From the NCBI GenBank assembly GCA_014706295.1, contig JACSVZ010000002.1, forward strand, positions 20,134,494 through 20,198,493: a DNA stretch of 64,000 nt, written 5' to 3'. The translations under genes were made by a program, and so were the position numbers. Shown piece after piece: positions 1-10,458 of the stretch. The notes under the pieces were generated by a model. It was given only the letters and a program-made list of their open reading frames with translations, was not told the DNA's origin and searched no databases. The DNA comes from Lycocorax pyrrhopterus obiensis. Lineage: Eukaryota; Chordata; Aves; Passeriformes; Paradisaeidae. The stretch's first letter is position 1, and each line of letters opens with the position of its first letter.

Positions 1-340
1 TATGAGACAAATTCTGAATTATGTGGAGGCATGGGTTTGCTTAACTCCAAAAGTCCAAACAGCCTCATTACGCTCAGTAGTTAAATATGTTCAATATCAC
101 CACAATGCGATAAACAGGACAAGGAAAGTAAATTCAATTTTATCTAGCAAATAGTATCTCACTACTTGAAGAACTTGAAGAAAAATGCCCTATTTAAAAA
201 GCAAGCGAACTGGTGAATACTAAAGTTCAACTGCAGACAAAACGGTACTGACAGAAATTCAAAGCTGCCCAATGAACTCTGAGACAGGAACGTTAAAAGT
301 AAATAACAACTGAGAAAAAGAAACCCTTAGTTTACATCTT
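1..340. other. AT-rich DNA, probably intron of the left-edge gene
   Basis: No repeat, open frame or splice-bounded exon was recognised here. If the donor at 343 is real, this stretch is the start of intron 1 of a minus-strand gene. Confidence 0.4.
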
Positions 341-342
341 AC

Positions 343-375
343 CGCTTCGTAATCCTCACTGCCAAAAAGGTACAT
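343..375 (-). CDS. Candidate first coding exon (partial gene leaving window at left)
   Basis: On the minus strand the exon ends GCG|GTAAGA, a strong donor, with GT at 342-341. An ATG at 375 opens a frame of 11 codons (MYLFGSEDYEA) that ends exactly on a codon boundary at the donor. The frame is also open for 18 codons upstream, back to a TGA at 432-430. A start inside this segment is therefore natural, though an upstream non-ATG part or an internal exon cannot be excluded. The CpG island lies directly upstream, as expected for a promoter and 5' UTR. I do not recognise the peptide, which is too short to assign. The rest of the gene would lie to the left of the window. The Kozak context is weak (ACT before ATG). 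Confidence 0.4.
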
Positions 376-631
376 AGTTACACCTTCACAGTCTGACACC
401 AGTTGCCCAGAGCGCCCAGTCGCCCAAAGTCAGATCTTCCACTGCATCCTCAGCTCCCGTGTCCCAGCCGGGCAGGCTTCCCAGGCTGCTTTCCCACGCC
501 TGGGCTCCTCCTGAGGCACCGGGGCTCTCGGGCATGAACTCGGAGTCTGCTGCAAGGGCCGCGGGACCGGCGGGATGGAAAACTGCGAAACTCCGCTGGC
601 GGCAGCGGCAGCCCCGCGTCCGTGCGGAGCC

Positions 632-654
632 GGGCGGAGCGGGGCGGGGCGGGG
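632..654 (+). other. G-quadruplex-capable motif
   Basis: Four G-runs of at least three bases occur within 23 bp, with loops of 6, 1 and 1 bases. This fits the usual G3+N1-7 pattern. It sits at the left edge of the minisatellite in the CpG island. That the motif is present is certain; whether the structure forms in cells is inference. Confidence 0.6.
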
Positions 655-1250
655 AGGTGCGGGCAGCTCCAGTCGGGGCGGTGCGGACAGAGGGACGGGG
701 CGGCGCGGACAGAGGGACGGGGCGGTGCGGGGCGGTGCGGGGCGGCGCGGACAGAGGGACGGGGCGGTGCGGACAGAGGGACGGGGCGGTGCGGGCAGCG
801 GGACGGGGAGGTGCGGGCAGTCCCAGCCGGGGCGGTGCGGACAGAGGGACGGGGCGGTGCGGGGCGGTGCGGGCAGTCCCAGCCTGGGCGGTGCGGACAG
901 AGGGACGGGGCGGTGCGGACAGAGGGACGGGGCGGTGCGGGCAGTCCCAGCCTGGGCGGTGCGGGCAGCCTCAGCCGGGGAGGTGCGGGCAGAGGGACGG
1001 GGCGGTGCGGGCAGCCCCAGCCGGGGAGGTGCGGGCAGAGGGACGGGGCGGTGCGGGCAGTCCCAGCCTGGGCGGTGCGGACAGAGGGACGGGGCGGTGC
1101 GGGCAGAGGGACGGGGCGGTGCGGGCAGTCCCAGCCTGGGCGGTGCGGACAGAGGGACGGGGCGGTGCGGGCAGCCTCAGCCGGGGAGGTGCGGGCAGAG
1201 GGACGGGGCGGTGCGGGCAGCCCCAGCCGGGGAGGTGCGGGCAGCGGGGG
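654..1250 (+). repeat. GC-rich 22/24-bp minisatellite inside the CpG island
   Basis: Two related units alternate irregularly. The 22-bp form carries GGACAGAGGGACGGGG followed by CGGTGC. The 24-bp form carries GGGCAGTCCCAGCC followed by TGGGCGGTGC, with variants ending in GGGGAGGTGC. There is higher-order structure: 961-1038 and 1167-1244 are identical over 78 bp, 206 bp apart, so blocks of several units were copied together. Each unit carries a GGGCGG-like box, so copy number changes the number of Sp1/KLF-type sites. The unit lengths are not both multiples of three, which argues against a coding repeat. Confidence 0.9.
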
Positions 1251-1480
1251 GCGGCAGCGGCGCGTTCCGGTCCTGCCCCGCCTGGCGCGACGCCGCCCAA
1301 ATTGTGTGCGGGGAAACGCGTGGCCGGGAACGCGCGAGTGGGGCCCGCGGAGCCGCGGACGGGACGGGAGAGCCCGGGAGCAGCCCGGGAGCAGCGGTCG
1401 GGGGCGGCGGAGGGGGCAGCTGCTGCGGCCGGGCGAGCAGGCAGCACTGGGTGAAGCGCGGGGAGCTCGGTTCACACGTA

Positions 1481-4400
1481 CCCCTCGCTGCTCTGACAGT
1501 GCTGCAGAAACCCATGGAGCTAGCTCACTATCTATCTCTTAAAAAAAAGAAAAATCTCTTCTGAAAAACAAACAAGCAAACAAACAGCCCAGAATAGTTT
1601 CCCTTTTCTATGTTTCACTCACTTCATTGCTTCCTGCTACTGATTAGTCCCAGACGGCTCTGTAAACACGGTGTAACTTTATCTCTGTAGCACAATGGCA
1701 CTCAGGTAACTGAAAAGTTACACCCGCTACCTCCAGTGCACGGGAAGCGGATCCAGCACACAGTACCACACCGGGAGAGAAGAACCCAAGGACCCGCCTC
1801 GCTCCTGGCCAGCTTCTAGTCCAGGCAGAGCAGGCAAGGAGTAAAAGCAGCCAAAGAGCAGGATAAAACCACTAAAAGACTTCAGAGACAAATTCACCAA
1901 CTGCATTCCCAAACTAATATTAAAATGGGGCTTAAAAATAGATCCCATTAAAGATGGTTTAGGAATACAGCATAAAGGAAACCAAGCATGCAAAAATATT
2001 GCCCTCTGGGAAAGGCTGTTCTTTACAACTGAGGAAGAGGCCATCAGTCAGCATCCAGTAACACCAACCAAAACTGCTTTCAAACAGCGCTATGAAACCT
2101 ATCCCTTCTCAGCTCAGTCCTCTCAATTCCTTATAGTTCATACTGCTGCTAGCACTATATCCTATAACCACAACTATACATAAGTGCTAAGAAAAAATAT
2201 GGAATATGTAACGTCTTAAGGAGGAAATGTGTGGGTGTATGCTTGCCCATTTTTATCTATAATCAAGTTAATATAATATACACATCTCACGACATGGTAC
2301 CATGAACACATACAGCATTGAAAACCAGTTTGTGCTACTCAGTTTCCTTCTCTTCACAGAAGAAAGAGAACAAGACCTCTTTCCTAACAAAAGCAGCAAA
2401 TGAAGCAGTTCAAAAATATTGTAAATACCTTCCCTGTTCTTTCCCCTGCATGAACCCCTGCTTATTTTAAATAGCTCTTGTCTTGACTACCTCAGTTTCT
2501 TTGTGAGAGTTAGTAGGATATTCTTCTCTCAATCTGCTTTCTCTGTCAAAACAGACCTTTAGTTCTCTGTTGACTATATGTGATGTGACTCATGAGTCTG
2601 GATTTTTTAAGTTCTTGTATGTATCTACAAGCAGAGTTAAACCCAAGAAAATGGTTGGAAAGGGCAAATTAGAAATCAGAAGACATTAATTTTATTTCTA
2701 ACCATATGTTTACAAAATAGCATTAGTTTAATCTGTCAGCTGAACTGGTCACTTCGCATTATATCAATTGCAAATTATGCATCAAACGAATAATATCATA
2801 ACAGTGAGTTCCCAGAGAGTAAATAAAACATGCACCATTCCTTCATGGAGGCTAACAGGCATCAGACACCTCTACTGGAATGCAATAATCACTTGTCCAA
2901 GTTGGTTGCTCCTATTGAAGCTGAACGAGTGTAGTCACACACATTTATTAGCTTTAATGTAATTGCCTAAGCTTTCCTGCACAGTGTTTTTAGTGTGAAA
3001 CCACACCTGTCAATACTAGGCAAAGCCAGTGCCATCACAGATTACTTTGCTTGTCTGATACAGCTCTTGTAAGCCATTGGAATTTGGGTGCCGTAGCTTG
3101 ATTGCTCCCTTTTGGTTACGGCTCTCACAAGTACATTTGGAGGAAAAAAAACAAACCCAGCAGGAACGTTACAAATACTCGTAACATCAAAACTAAGGAA
3201 AACATATTGCTTTCTATGCATTAAAAATTGTGATAATTAATTTTTTTTTTTTAAAATCATTTCATCAGCTCCTGTACTTTGGGAATGAATATGAAATCAG
3301 GGAGGATTACAGTTCACATATACTCAACAGAGACTTAGGGCATTATTCAGACTGTCACCATAAGTGACTTTCATGTCGCAAGTAATTCTCACTACAGACA
3401 GTACAAGCAGCCAGAGTCTGGCAGCTTGGACAGTAAATAAGCTGAATTGCTCATTGCTCTCTTCAATTGAAACATCATGACAGGTACCAAAGTCTGTCTT
3501 AGGGCTCCACAAAGCAAATGTGCACATAGCTTTTATGGTTCAAGAGTTAAAAGTCTGCAAAAATGCCACCCCTGTTGAAGGTGTTTAAACTTAGCAAAGC
3601 ACTGCTGGATGACCTGTGCTCCACTCCCAGCTAAGTGACAGCACTGGGTTTTTGCTGCACATCCTTCCCCCAGTAGTTTAGTGTGGCAAGGGGCTGGCCA
3701 GCAGAGGGTGGGCAGTGTCTCACCAGTGCTGACCCTTGCAGACAGAATGCCGTGATCCACACAGAAAGAGCGAGCAGTGAAGTGGAGGAGATGGAGGAGT
3801 GGGAGGCAGGCGTGGAGAGGGAGAGAGAGGTTGGAAAAAGGAATCTGTGAACAACGGGGCTGGAGAGGTGGTGGGATGGGAAAAGCAGAAAACCAGAGTA
3901 CAGAACAAGGATGGATGGAAGCAGTGTGACCCAGAGCAAGGAGAGTCTAGAAGCTAGGCCAGAAGACAGGAATTAAGGTTATGCAAGAAAAATGTTCATG
4001 GTAGGCAGGGAGAAGAATAGGATTTGATAAGACCTTCATAGAGACAGCTGGCTACCTGACTAGCCTAAAGCTAGGAGGTAACCAGGGAGGAATGGAATGG
4101 CGTGGATCGGGGCAAAAATGCTGAGATGGGATGCCTGGGCAGAACTGGCTGATCAAGCAAATATGGGCCAATGGACAACCCGTAAGTTGGAGACTTCAGC
4201 AAGAGACAAAGCTGCTATCCTATTTTTGGGATGGTAATGGAGCTGCGATAAAGGCAGAAAGTGTCAAAACCACAGGAATAGGTCTAAAAAATGGAAGGTG
4301 GAAACAAAGTTAAGGGTGGAATTGCTCCTCTCCCCCACTGGCACTTTCCAGCAGGACATGTTCTTGCAGATATGTGACAGAGAGCTACACAAATGTGACT

Positions 4401-4857
4401 TGATGAAGACTGAGCCTTGAGAACCAGCATTCAGACTGACAAAAAATAAAGTACTGTGACTGTGAGAGTCAAGACTACAGTCTGAAATGATGAAGTAAAT
4501 CACAAGGATAAAATAAATCACTTATTCAGCTTTCTACTGCATGCAAGCACTTTAAAAGCAGCTCTTGCTCATCTGTAGAAGCCAAAACAGCAACAGCAAC
4601 ATTAATCATGTTAATAGAGGCAAACAGGTACAAACACAGGTGTGTCAATATATGTGGACTTTATTTTCCCTGATTACTTCCCCAAATTTTGTTCCTTTCA
4701 TAAAAATCTATTGATGTATAGTATCTAGTGGCAGGAGAGTAAAGAAAACAGAGCCAGACTCTTCTCATTGACTCCTAATGAAAAGGCAAAACCAATGAGT
4801 ATTAACTGAAATATAGGTGGTGATAGGGTTTGTTTTGTTGTATATTTGTATTTCACT
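1481..4857. other. Non-repetitive stretch, nothing recognised
   Basis: AT-rich single-copy-looking DNA. It contains a short A-rich run with CAAA repeats near 1550-1585 and a purine-rich patch at about 3780-3860 (GGAGG and GAGAG runs on the plus strand). Small open frames here look like chance. No splice-bounded coding exon stood out. Confidence 0.4.
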
Positions 4858-5036
4858 GTGAGGGTGAGAGAGCACTGGCAAAGACTACCCAGGGAGGTTG
4901 TGGAATCTCAATCCTTGGAGATATTCGAAAGCCATCTGAACATGGTCGTAGGTAACCAGCTCTAGGTGGCCTTGCTCTGAGCAGGTAACTGGAATAGCTC
5001 TAGAGGTTCCTTTTTATCTCAACCACTCTGTGAAAC
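4858..5036 (+). mobile_element. CR1 LINE 3' fragment
   Basis: The order of phrases matches the CR1 3' untranslated region. A CACTGG...CCCAGGGAGGTTGTGGAATCTC segment is followed by a TCCTTGGAGATATTCGAAAG segment, then GCTCTAGGTGGCCTTGCTCTGAGCAGG, and finally CTCTAGAGGTTCC close to CACTCTGTG. It is 5'-truncated and diverged, as nearly all avian CR1 copies are. No coding part remains. Confidence 0.9.
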
Positions 5037-5039
5037 CCT

Positions 5040-5625
5040 AAAAAATTAATTTATAAAAGGTCTGATTCACATTGATATTTTAGGGATTCCATCTCTCCAT
5101 TTTAATTTTCAAGGATTAAGCATAATGACTTTTCAGATTGTCAAAGAGAATAGCATTTAACTCTGGTATTTAAACCCTGACCCATGTCTTTTAAGCATAG
5201 CTATGAACTGTCTACACTATAAATAGCTTTGTATATCATAGTACTTCAACACAGTGCCTTTGGGAAAACAAACAGAAAAAAAATGCTGACATGGTTGTCA
5301 AGGTTAATAGACTAAACAGACCTTTCTTGATAAACAAGAATCTTTCAACTTGTATCCAACAGTAACAACATTTTTCTTCTTCAAGAACTCTAATGGAAAG
5401 CAATTGACTCTCTCTTAACTAATTCAGATTCAAATTCAAATCCCAGTGAAGAATGTCAACAGCTTGTAACTCCTTTACACAGCTAGCAACAAGAATTGTC
5501 TCTTGTAAATGTGAATGTTTCATTTTAAAGGAACTTCTGGCAAAAAAACTCTGAATAACTTGTTCCCTCTCGCGTATGGGATGACAGAGCAAGAGCTATT
5601 TCACTTTAATTACCCTCCATTCAGA
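5040..5625. other. Nothing recognised
   Basis: AT-rich single-copy-looking DNA between a CR1 fragment and a microsatellite. Only short chance frames are present. Confidence 0.4.
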
Positions 5626-5685
5626 CCATCCCATCCCATCCCATCCCATCCCATCCCACCCCACCCCACCCCACCCCACCCCACA
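5626..5685 (+). repeat. Compound pentanucleotide microsatellite
   Basis: About six CCATC (CATCC) units run directly into about six CCACC units, ending at CCACACC. The change from T to A within the unit splits the array into two homogeneous halves, which suggests one half expanded from a variant unit. An open frame covering it reads His-Pro repeats and is not a gene. Confidence 0.95.
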
Positions 5686-8600
5686 CCAGCACTGAATAAT
5701 TTTTTAATAAGATTACTTATATGTGAAAATTATGATTAGCAATTACTTTTTTAGTTTTTCCTATGAATTTGAGCTCTCCCATTGATCTTCTCCCATAGTG
5801 GTTACTCTAACTGTGGGCAAGACACTTTCAACAGCATAAACTTAGTTTTTCAGGAGTGTTACTGCCCTGAAAGAGCTACAGCATGGATCTGAAGCCCAGG
5901 CTGCCTTGGTCCTCTGGACATCAGCACATTTAGAAGAATGGGTCTTTTCCAGTTCTCCTCATTGCCGCTGTAACTCTCTGAGCACGGTGTGGTGGTAACT
6001 GCAGTGTCTCAGCAGTTAAGAATAACTGAAACAGGACTCCACGTTCTCAGACACATCCAAGTGTTTAATGAAAATTACAGGACTGCCTCAGCAAGGAAGA
6101 CTGAGAACATGTTAACCCAGAAGAGTTACCAGCTTCCTCATAGCACGTTGCTCATGACAGGTTAAGTAATTCTGCTGGAGCTTCCCAGACTCCTGCTAAA
6201 CACCCCTATTTGTGTGCTGGGGGTAGGCAAGGAGGGGGATGGCAGGGCCAGGACACAATCTGGACCTCTTCCTTCTCTTGAATGATACCTTCCTTTCTTT
6301 TAAAAGCATCCCTGAAACAAAATAGCATGGTTTGGGGCAAGTTAAAAGGGGGGGGTTTGTGTTTGTTTAATTTTCATATCAGCAGACATGTTGGGCAGCA
6401 TCCCTGAACATGGAGCAGATTCCCAATTATCAAGATGCTCTGCATTCATTTCCAGAAGACTTTGTATTTCTTTTCTGAATTTACCCATTTTACATCCAAC
6501 CATAAAATCAAAGTCCATCTCCTTCCATAAAATTCCACACATCACGTAGGATGCTTGTAATTCTCCCTTACAGATGGTGTACATTTGAAAGAGTGTTGTT
6601 AAGTAAAATTTTGTTCTGTTAGATTTAATTTAGGTATATAATAAACCAACTAATTCAAGATGCAATATGAAACACTTCCTTAAGATTAATGTCACATCTT
6701 AAGTCTCAAAACCAAACCTAGAATGAATGAATAATAAAATCTGAAAGTATGCCCATGGAAATACTGGAACACTATATAAATTTTATTTTTAAACATTAAA
6801 GCTGCTTATCATTTGCAGATTGTTATTGGTTATTATGGTTACCATTCTCTAACACAATCCAATCTGCCTGCACTTTTCTATTTCAGGATACAGCAGTGAT
6901 AACATTAACAGCAGACTTAACTTCTCAACTTGTAAACATACATACATTAGGGGCACATGCTATCTCCTGCTGCACTGAAAGATAACGTGAGTATGTTCTC
7001 ACAGTGTCACAGAAATAACAAGCTGCTGTTCTCCCTGCAGTCAGATGTTAAAACATTTAACCCAACTCACAATGAGTGTTTGAAACCATTTGTATTACAG
7101 ATATATAATACAAATACCTGTTGTATTATGAATCTTCTGCATCACTGAGATATTGGAGAGGTGCTATAAATGCTATAAAGTTGGAAAATCTGCCCATAGG
7201 TGATTGTTCCCATGTGTGGGCAAGATTTTTTATTTTTATTTTTTACATGTGATGTAGAGTCATGTGGAACATTGTTTTCTTAAAACCTTGCTGCAGTGAA
7301 ACACAGAGAACAGGGATAGAGACAGAAGGAACAATTCGAGTGCTCAACATGTTTTTGCTGGTCTAGGACAGTCACAGAAGTCACCTGCAGCTGAATGTGC
7401 TGCCAAACACTTCTGAAACAGCTGTAAATTCTGTCAGAATTTTAAGTGGTTGGAAGAAAAAATGGATTCAACAACCATATTTAAAAGAAGTAAAACCCTG
7501 AGTATTAAAAAGGTGATAATGTTCACTTTGCTGTATTTATTAATTGCAAAAAGGGAAATGAATATACTTTTGAGCACAAGAATATCAATAACAGAAACAA
7601 CCTTCACAGAGCTTTGTGCTTAATGTCTTGAAGTAGAACATATAAAACTTACAGAACACTTTAAAAACAGCTTGTGCTGTCTATTTTTCCTTAAAAAATA
7701 CATCTTTCCACTGAAAAGTTACTGATTTAACTCTATAGTGTTACCCCTACGTGAATGCAACATTAAATAAACAGGGGGGTTTCAATTTCAGTGAAAGGTT
7801 TTCACCTCTCACACTCAGCCCTCTGCCTCTCGGGGCACTGAAATGTTTCAAGTGCTCCATCATGGCCAGATGCTGATTGCCCAGACCTGGAGACTGAGGA
7901 ATAACTTTGGCTCGTAGCTGTGCACAGGAGCTACTCCAGACTACTAGGAATATTACCCTCTGGCCACATCCACATCCTGAAAGCTGTGATCCACTTACAG
8001 GTTGTCCTCTGGGACAATTGCTGTGCAATTCCATACTCAGGACATTAACTTAGTAACTGATAGTTCACAGAGGAACAGTCTGAGCACCTGGGCCTTTAAA
8101 ATGGTTTTGGTTTTTAAAATGACCAAACATATCTTAAAATCACATTTATAGAAGTGCCTGAGCTATTGATACCTCCAAATTCTGTTCTCATTCCAGAAAA
8201 TAAAATGCATCTAACCAGGAGAGCCACAACAGCAGGCCACAGTAGTTATTTGGCTCACTTTGCCTTTGTTTATGCATTTTTGGCACAAGGCATCACTCCA
8301 CAATTCCATCAATTTAAATTACTGATTATCACCAAACATTGTGGTTTCTTTGGCCTCATCGCTTCTTCAAATCTCAGTTCCTATTTTGCATTTTTACTGG
8401 TTTTGAAACCTCTAATATTTCTGATGGTCACAGATTTTTGCAATCCTAAAATCTGGCCTAATTATGTTTAAATTTAGATGGACTAGCTTGTGCAATTTAA
8501 CAAGCTCCAGTGAAATGAGTTCTGGTGAAATGTGAAAGCTGGAAAACTTGTCTCTGCAGAAAGGACTGTGTATCTCTTGGGGCCCACTTCAGAGCTCAAA

Positions 8601-9842
8601 ATAAGAATTAAGTGGAATTTAGGCAGCATATGTGCTGCTGTAATGGCTCTCTCACCTATGAGGCTGGGTGTCACCCTGGCACACCAGAAATGTACTTCAG
8701 TTTAATGAGCAGGGAGCCAGATGTGTAACCCTGGCTAGGAACTCTCAGTGTGTTGCAGTGAAAACACGGCCGGAGGAACCAGCATGTCAGCTAAGCAGAG
8801 ACAGCAGTCTGCAACGCAAGGGATTAAACAAGTGCTGTGAGTTGCTCCTTACAGAGAATTAATGCAACATGCAACAACAACATGTTCAAACTGCCCTGAT
8901 GAGATGCATCATGAAGGTAAGGTACTTTCAGTCAATCTTCCTTGTCCACTCAAATTAACCAGATCTTGTTAGCAGAGAGTAAGAAGGTAAATACTTGGCA
9001 GAGAGTAAGAAGGTGCAAAGGTCTCTTACATTGAAATGACATTTTTTTTCTCAGTTACAATCTAGATATAACTGTAAAATGTAAAAATGTGATTTTTTCA
9101 ATTGCATTTTTCTTGTTTGCACATTTTTTCCCCTCCCTCTTGCCACAATTTCCGATTGGTGTTTATAAAAAGAATGCTCTGAACAGCCTGGTTCCCTCAA
9201 AGCTGACAGCACTGAAGGCTCATGCATCAAAGCAAAGAGCATATCTCAAACTGCATTTCTTTGTGGGGCTCTCCTTCTGTCCGAGACTGCAGGACTCTCA
9301 AACTCCAGGAAAGGCATTCAGCCATTTTCTACACCCTGGTTAGAGTTTTAAAGGTGAAGCTGTTCCTGTGTTTCACAGGTCATTCCCCACTATCTTTTAT
9401 AGGTTCAAATCTATGATACTAATGTGCATTGGGTGAGGACTTCTTAAGTCACTGAGAAACTCTTCCTAAGTACAAAAAATTTGCTAGACATTTGATTTAA
9501 CATGTTGGAAAAAAGTCAATGATATAAAAATTTGAATCAAATCCATAATTGTTGATCTTAATATGGTAACAAACTGTAAAAAGACAATATTTTAAATTCC
9601 AAGAGGCAAGAATTTCTCCTCTCCTAAACTCATAAAACCGAACCTAAGTTGAATATTGTGTTGTCCATGACACGAACAGAAGAATGGATTTACACTAAAC
9701 CAGCATCAATGCAGAAAGTTGCTTTTAAAATTTAAGAAGGAAATTATTCTCTCCATCAGTTTAGTTTTTACTCCTTAAACTTCCCCTAAAATAAAATACT
9801 TCTGCCATTATGATGCTTGTTGCTTTGTTTATGTCTACACAG
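5686..9842. other. Long stretch without a firm gene
   Basis: Mostly AT-rich DNA. A G-run sits at about 6349-6355, and a 17-bp direct repeat at 8972-8988 and 8999-9015. If a plus-strand gene ends at 9965, this stretch would hold its last intron or introns. A possible exon at 8855-8921 follows a CTCCTTACAG acceptor and ends at tandem donors GTAAG|GTACTT. With the second donor its phase matches the exon at 9843. That join is only suggestive. Confidence 0.3.
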
Positions 9843-9965
9843 GTTCTAGTGAAGCTGGGAGATCCATGTGAAATCACAGTGATAGAACCTGATCCCATTT
9901 TCGTGACAGAAAACATTCAGCCAGAAAATATCATGATGTCCTGGGAACTCACTGATTTACTCTGA
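9843..9965 (+). CDS. Candidate terminal coding exon
   Basis: A pyrimidine-rich stretch ending in TCTACACAG precedes 40 open codons and a TGA at 9963-9965. The start phase must be zero, since the other two frames stop. The codon choice looks coding (GTG, AAG, CTG, GAA, ATC, GAT), and the peptide is acidic: it begins VLVKLGDPCEITVIEP and ends MMSWELTDLL. An ATTAAA poly(A) signal lies at 10180-10185, about 215 bp downstream. It could alternatively be a 44-codon small open frame starting at an ATG inside the apparent pyrimidine tract. I do not recognise the protein. A single exon seen by eye in 64 kb can occur by chance. Confidence 0.3.
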   Translation, partial: VLVKLGDPCEITVIEPDPIFVTENIQPENIMMSWELTDLL

Positions 9966-10179
9966 ATTTTGCAGGAAGTTATCAAAGTGCTTAGTTTGAA
10001 AGCACCTTTTCCAGCATTCCAGCAGAGCATCAGCTATTCAAACTATTATGTAATCAAGCGTTAGCCTGTTTCTTACACACCAAAGTGACACTGTTTCCAA
10101 GACAAACTGGAAATATTGCAGAAAAGCAGTATTTTAAAACTTCAAACATTACTTTTTCCAATGCCTCGTATGTATTTTC

Positions 10180-10185
10180 ATTAAA
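10180..10185 (+). terminator. Possible poly(A) signal ATTAAA
   Basis: ATTAAA lies downstream of the candidate terminal exon ending at 9965, with T/G-rich sequence some 50 bp further on. The hexamer is common by chance in AT-rich DNA, so it only counts together with the exon. Confidence 0.2.
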
Positions 10186-10388
10186 AGTTTCTAGTGAGCA
10201 AATATTGAAGAGATGACTTTCAAATAATGCTTTGGTTTGAAAATACTTGTTTCATTGTTAGCTCACAGAAACTACTTTATCATTTTAAAAGAATGATAAA
10301 GTTTATGCAAATGTGACACAAAGAAAACCAACCAGAACCTTTCAAACTAATATCAGTCACTTAATGTTGCTTAAACAAATAAGCAAAA

Positions 10389-10458
10389 TCACGGAATCAT
10401 AGAATATTTTGTTTTGGAAGGGACCTTCAAAGGTCTTTTCGTCCACCCTCAATTGTAA
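10389..10458 (-). mobile_element. CR1 LINE 3' end fragment
   Basis: The plus strand shows the reverse of the CR1 3' end: an ATCATAGAAT-type tail, then TTGGAAGGGACCTTCAAAGG. Only about 70 bp remain. Confidence 0.8.

Larger units (their letters stand above)
450..1480. promoter_or_regulatory. CpG island, probable promoter
   Basis: This is the strongest GC-rich, CpG-dense block in an otherwise AT-rich window. It is packed with GGGGCGG-type Sp1/KLF boxes, and most of its middle is a tandem repeat described separately. In vertebrates an island like this usually marks a promoter. On the minus strand it lies just upstream of a good splice donor at 343, so a gene reading left out of the window is the simplest explanation. 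A second transcript reading right is possible, with donor-like sites near 1450 and 1704, but I found no matching coding exon. The long open frames across the island in several frames arise because GC-rich repeats rarely contain stop codons. I do not call them genes. Confidence 0.7.

Noticed and set aside
450..1564. Open frames of 300 or more codons on both strands across the CpG island
   Set aside because: They are Gly/Arg/Ala- or Pro/Arg-rich readings of the 22/24-bp minisatellite. Three or more frames are open at once, and the unit lengths would shift the frame.
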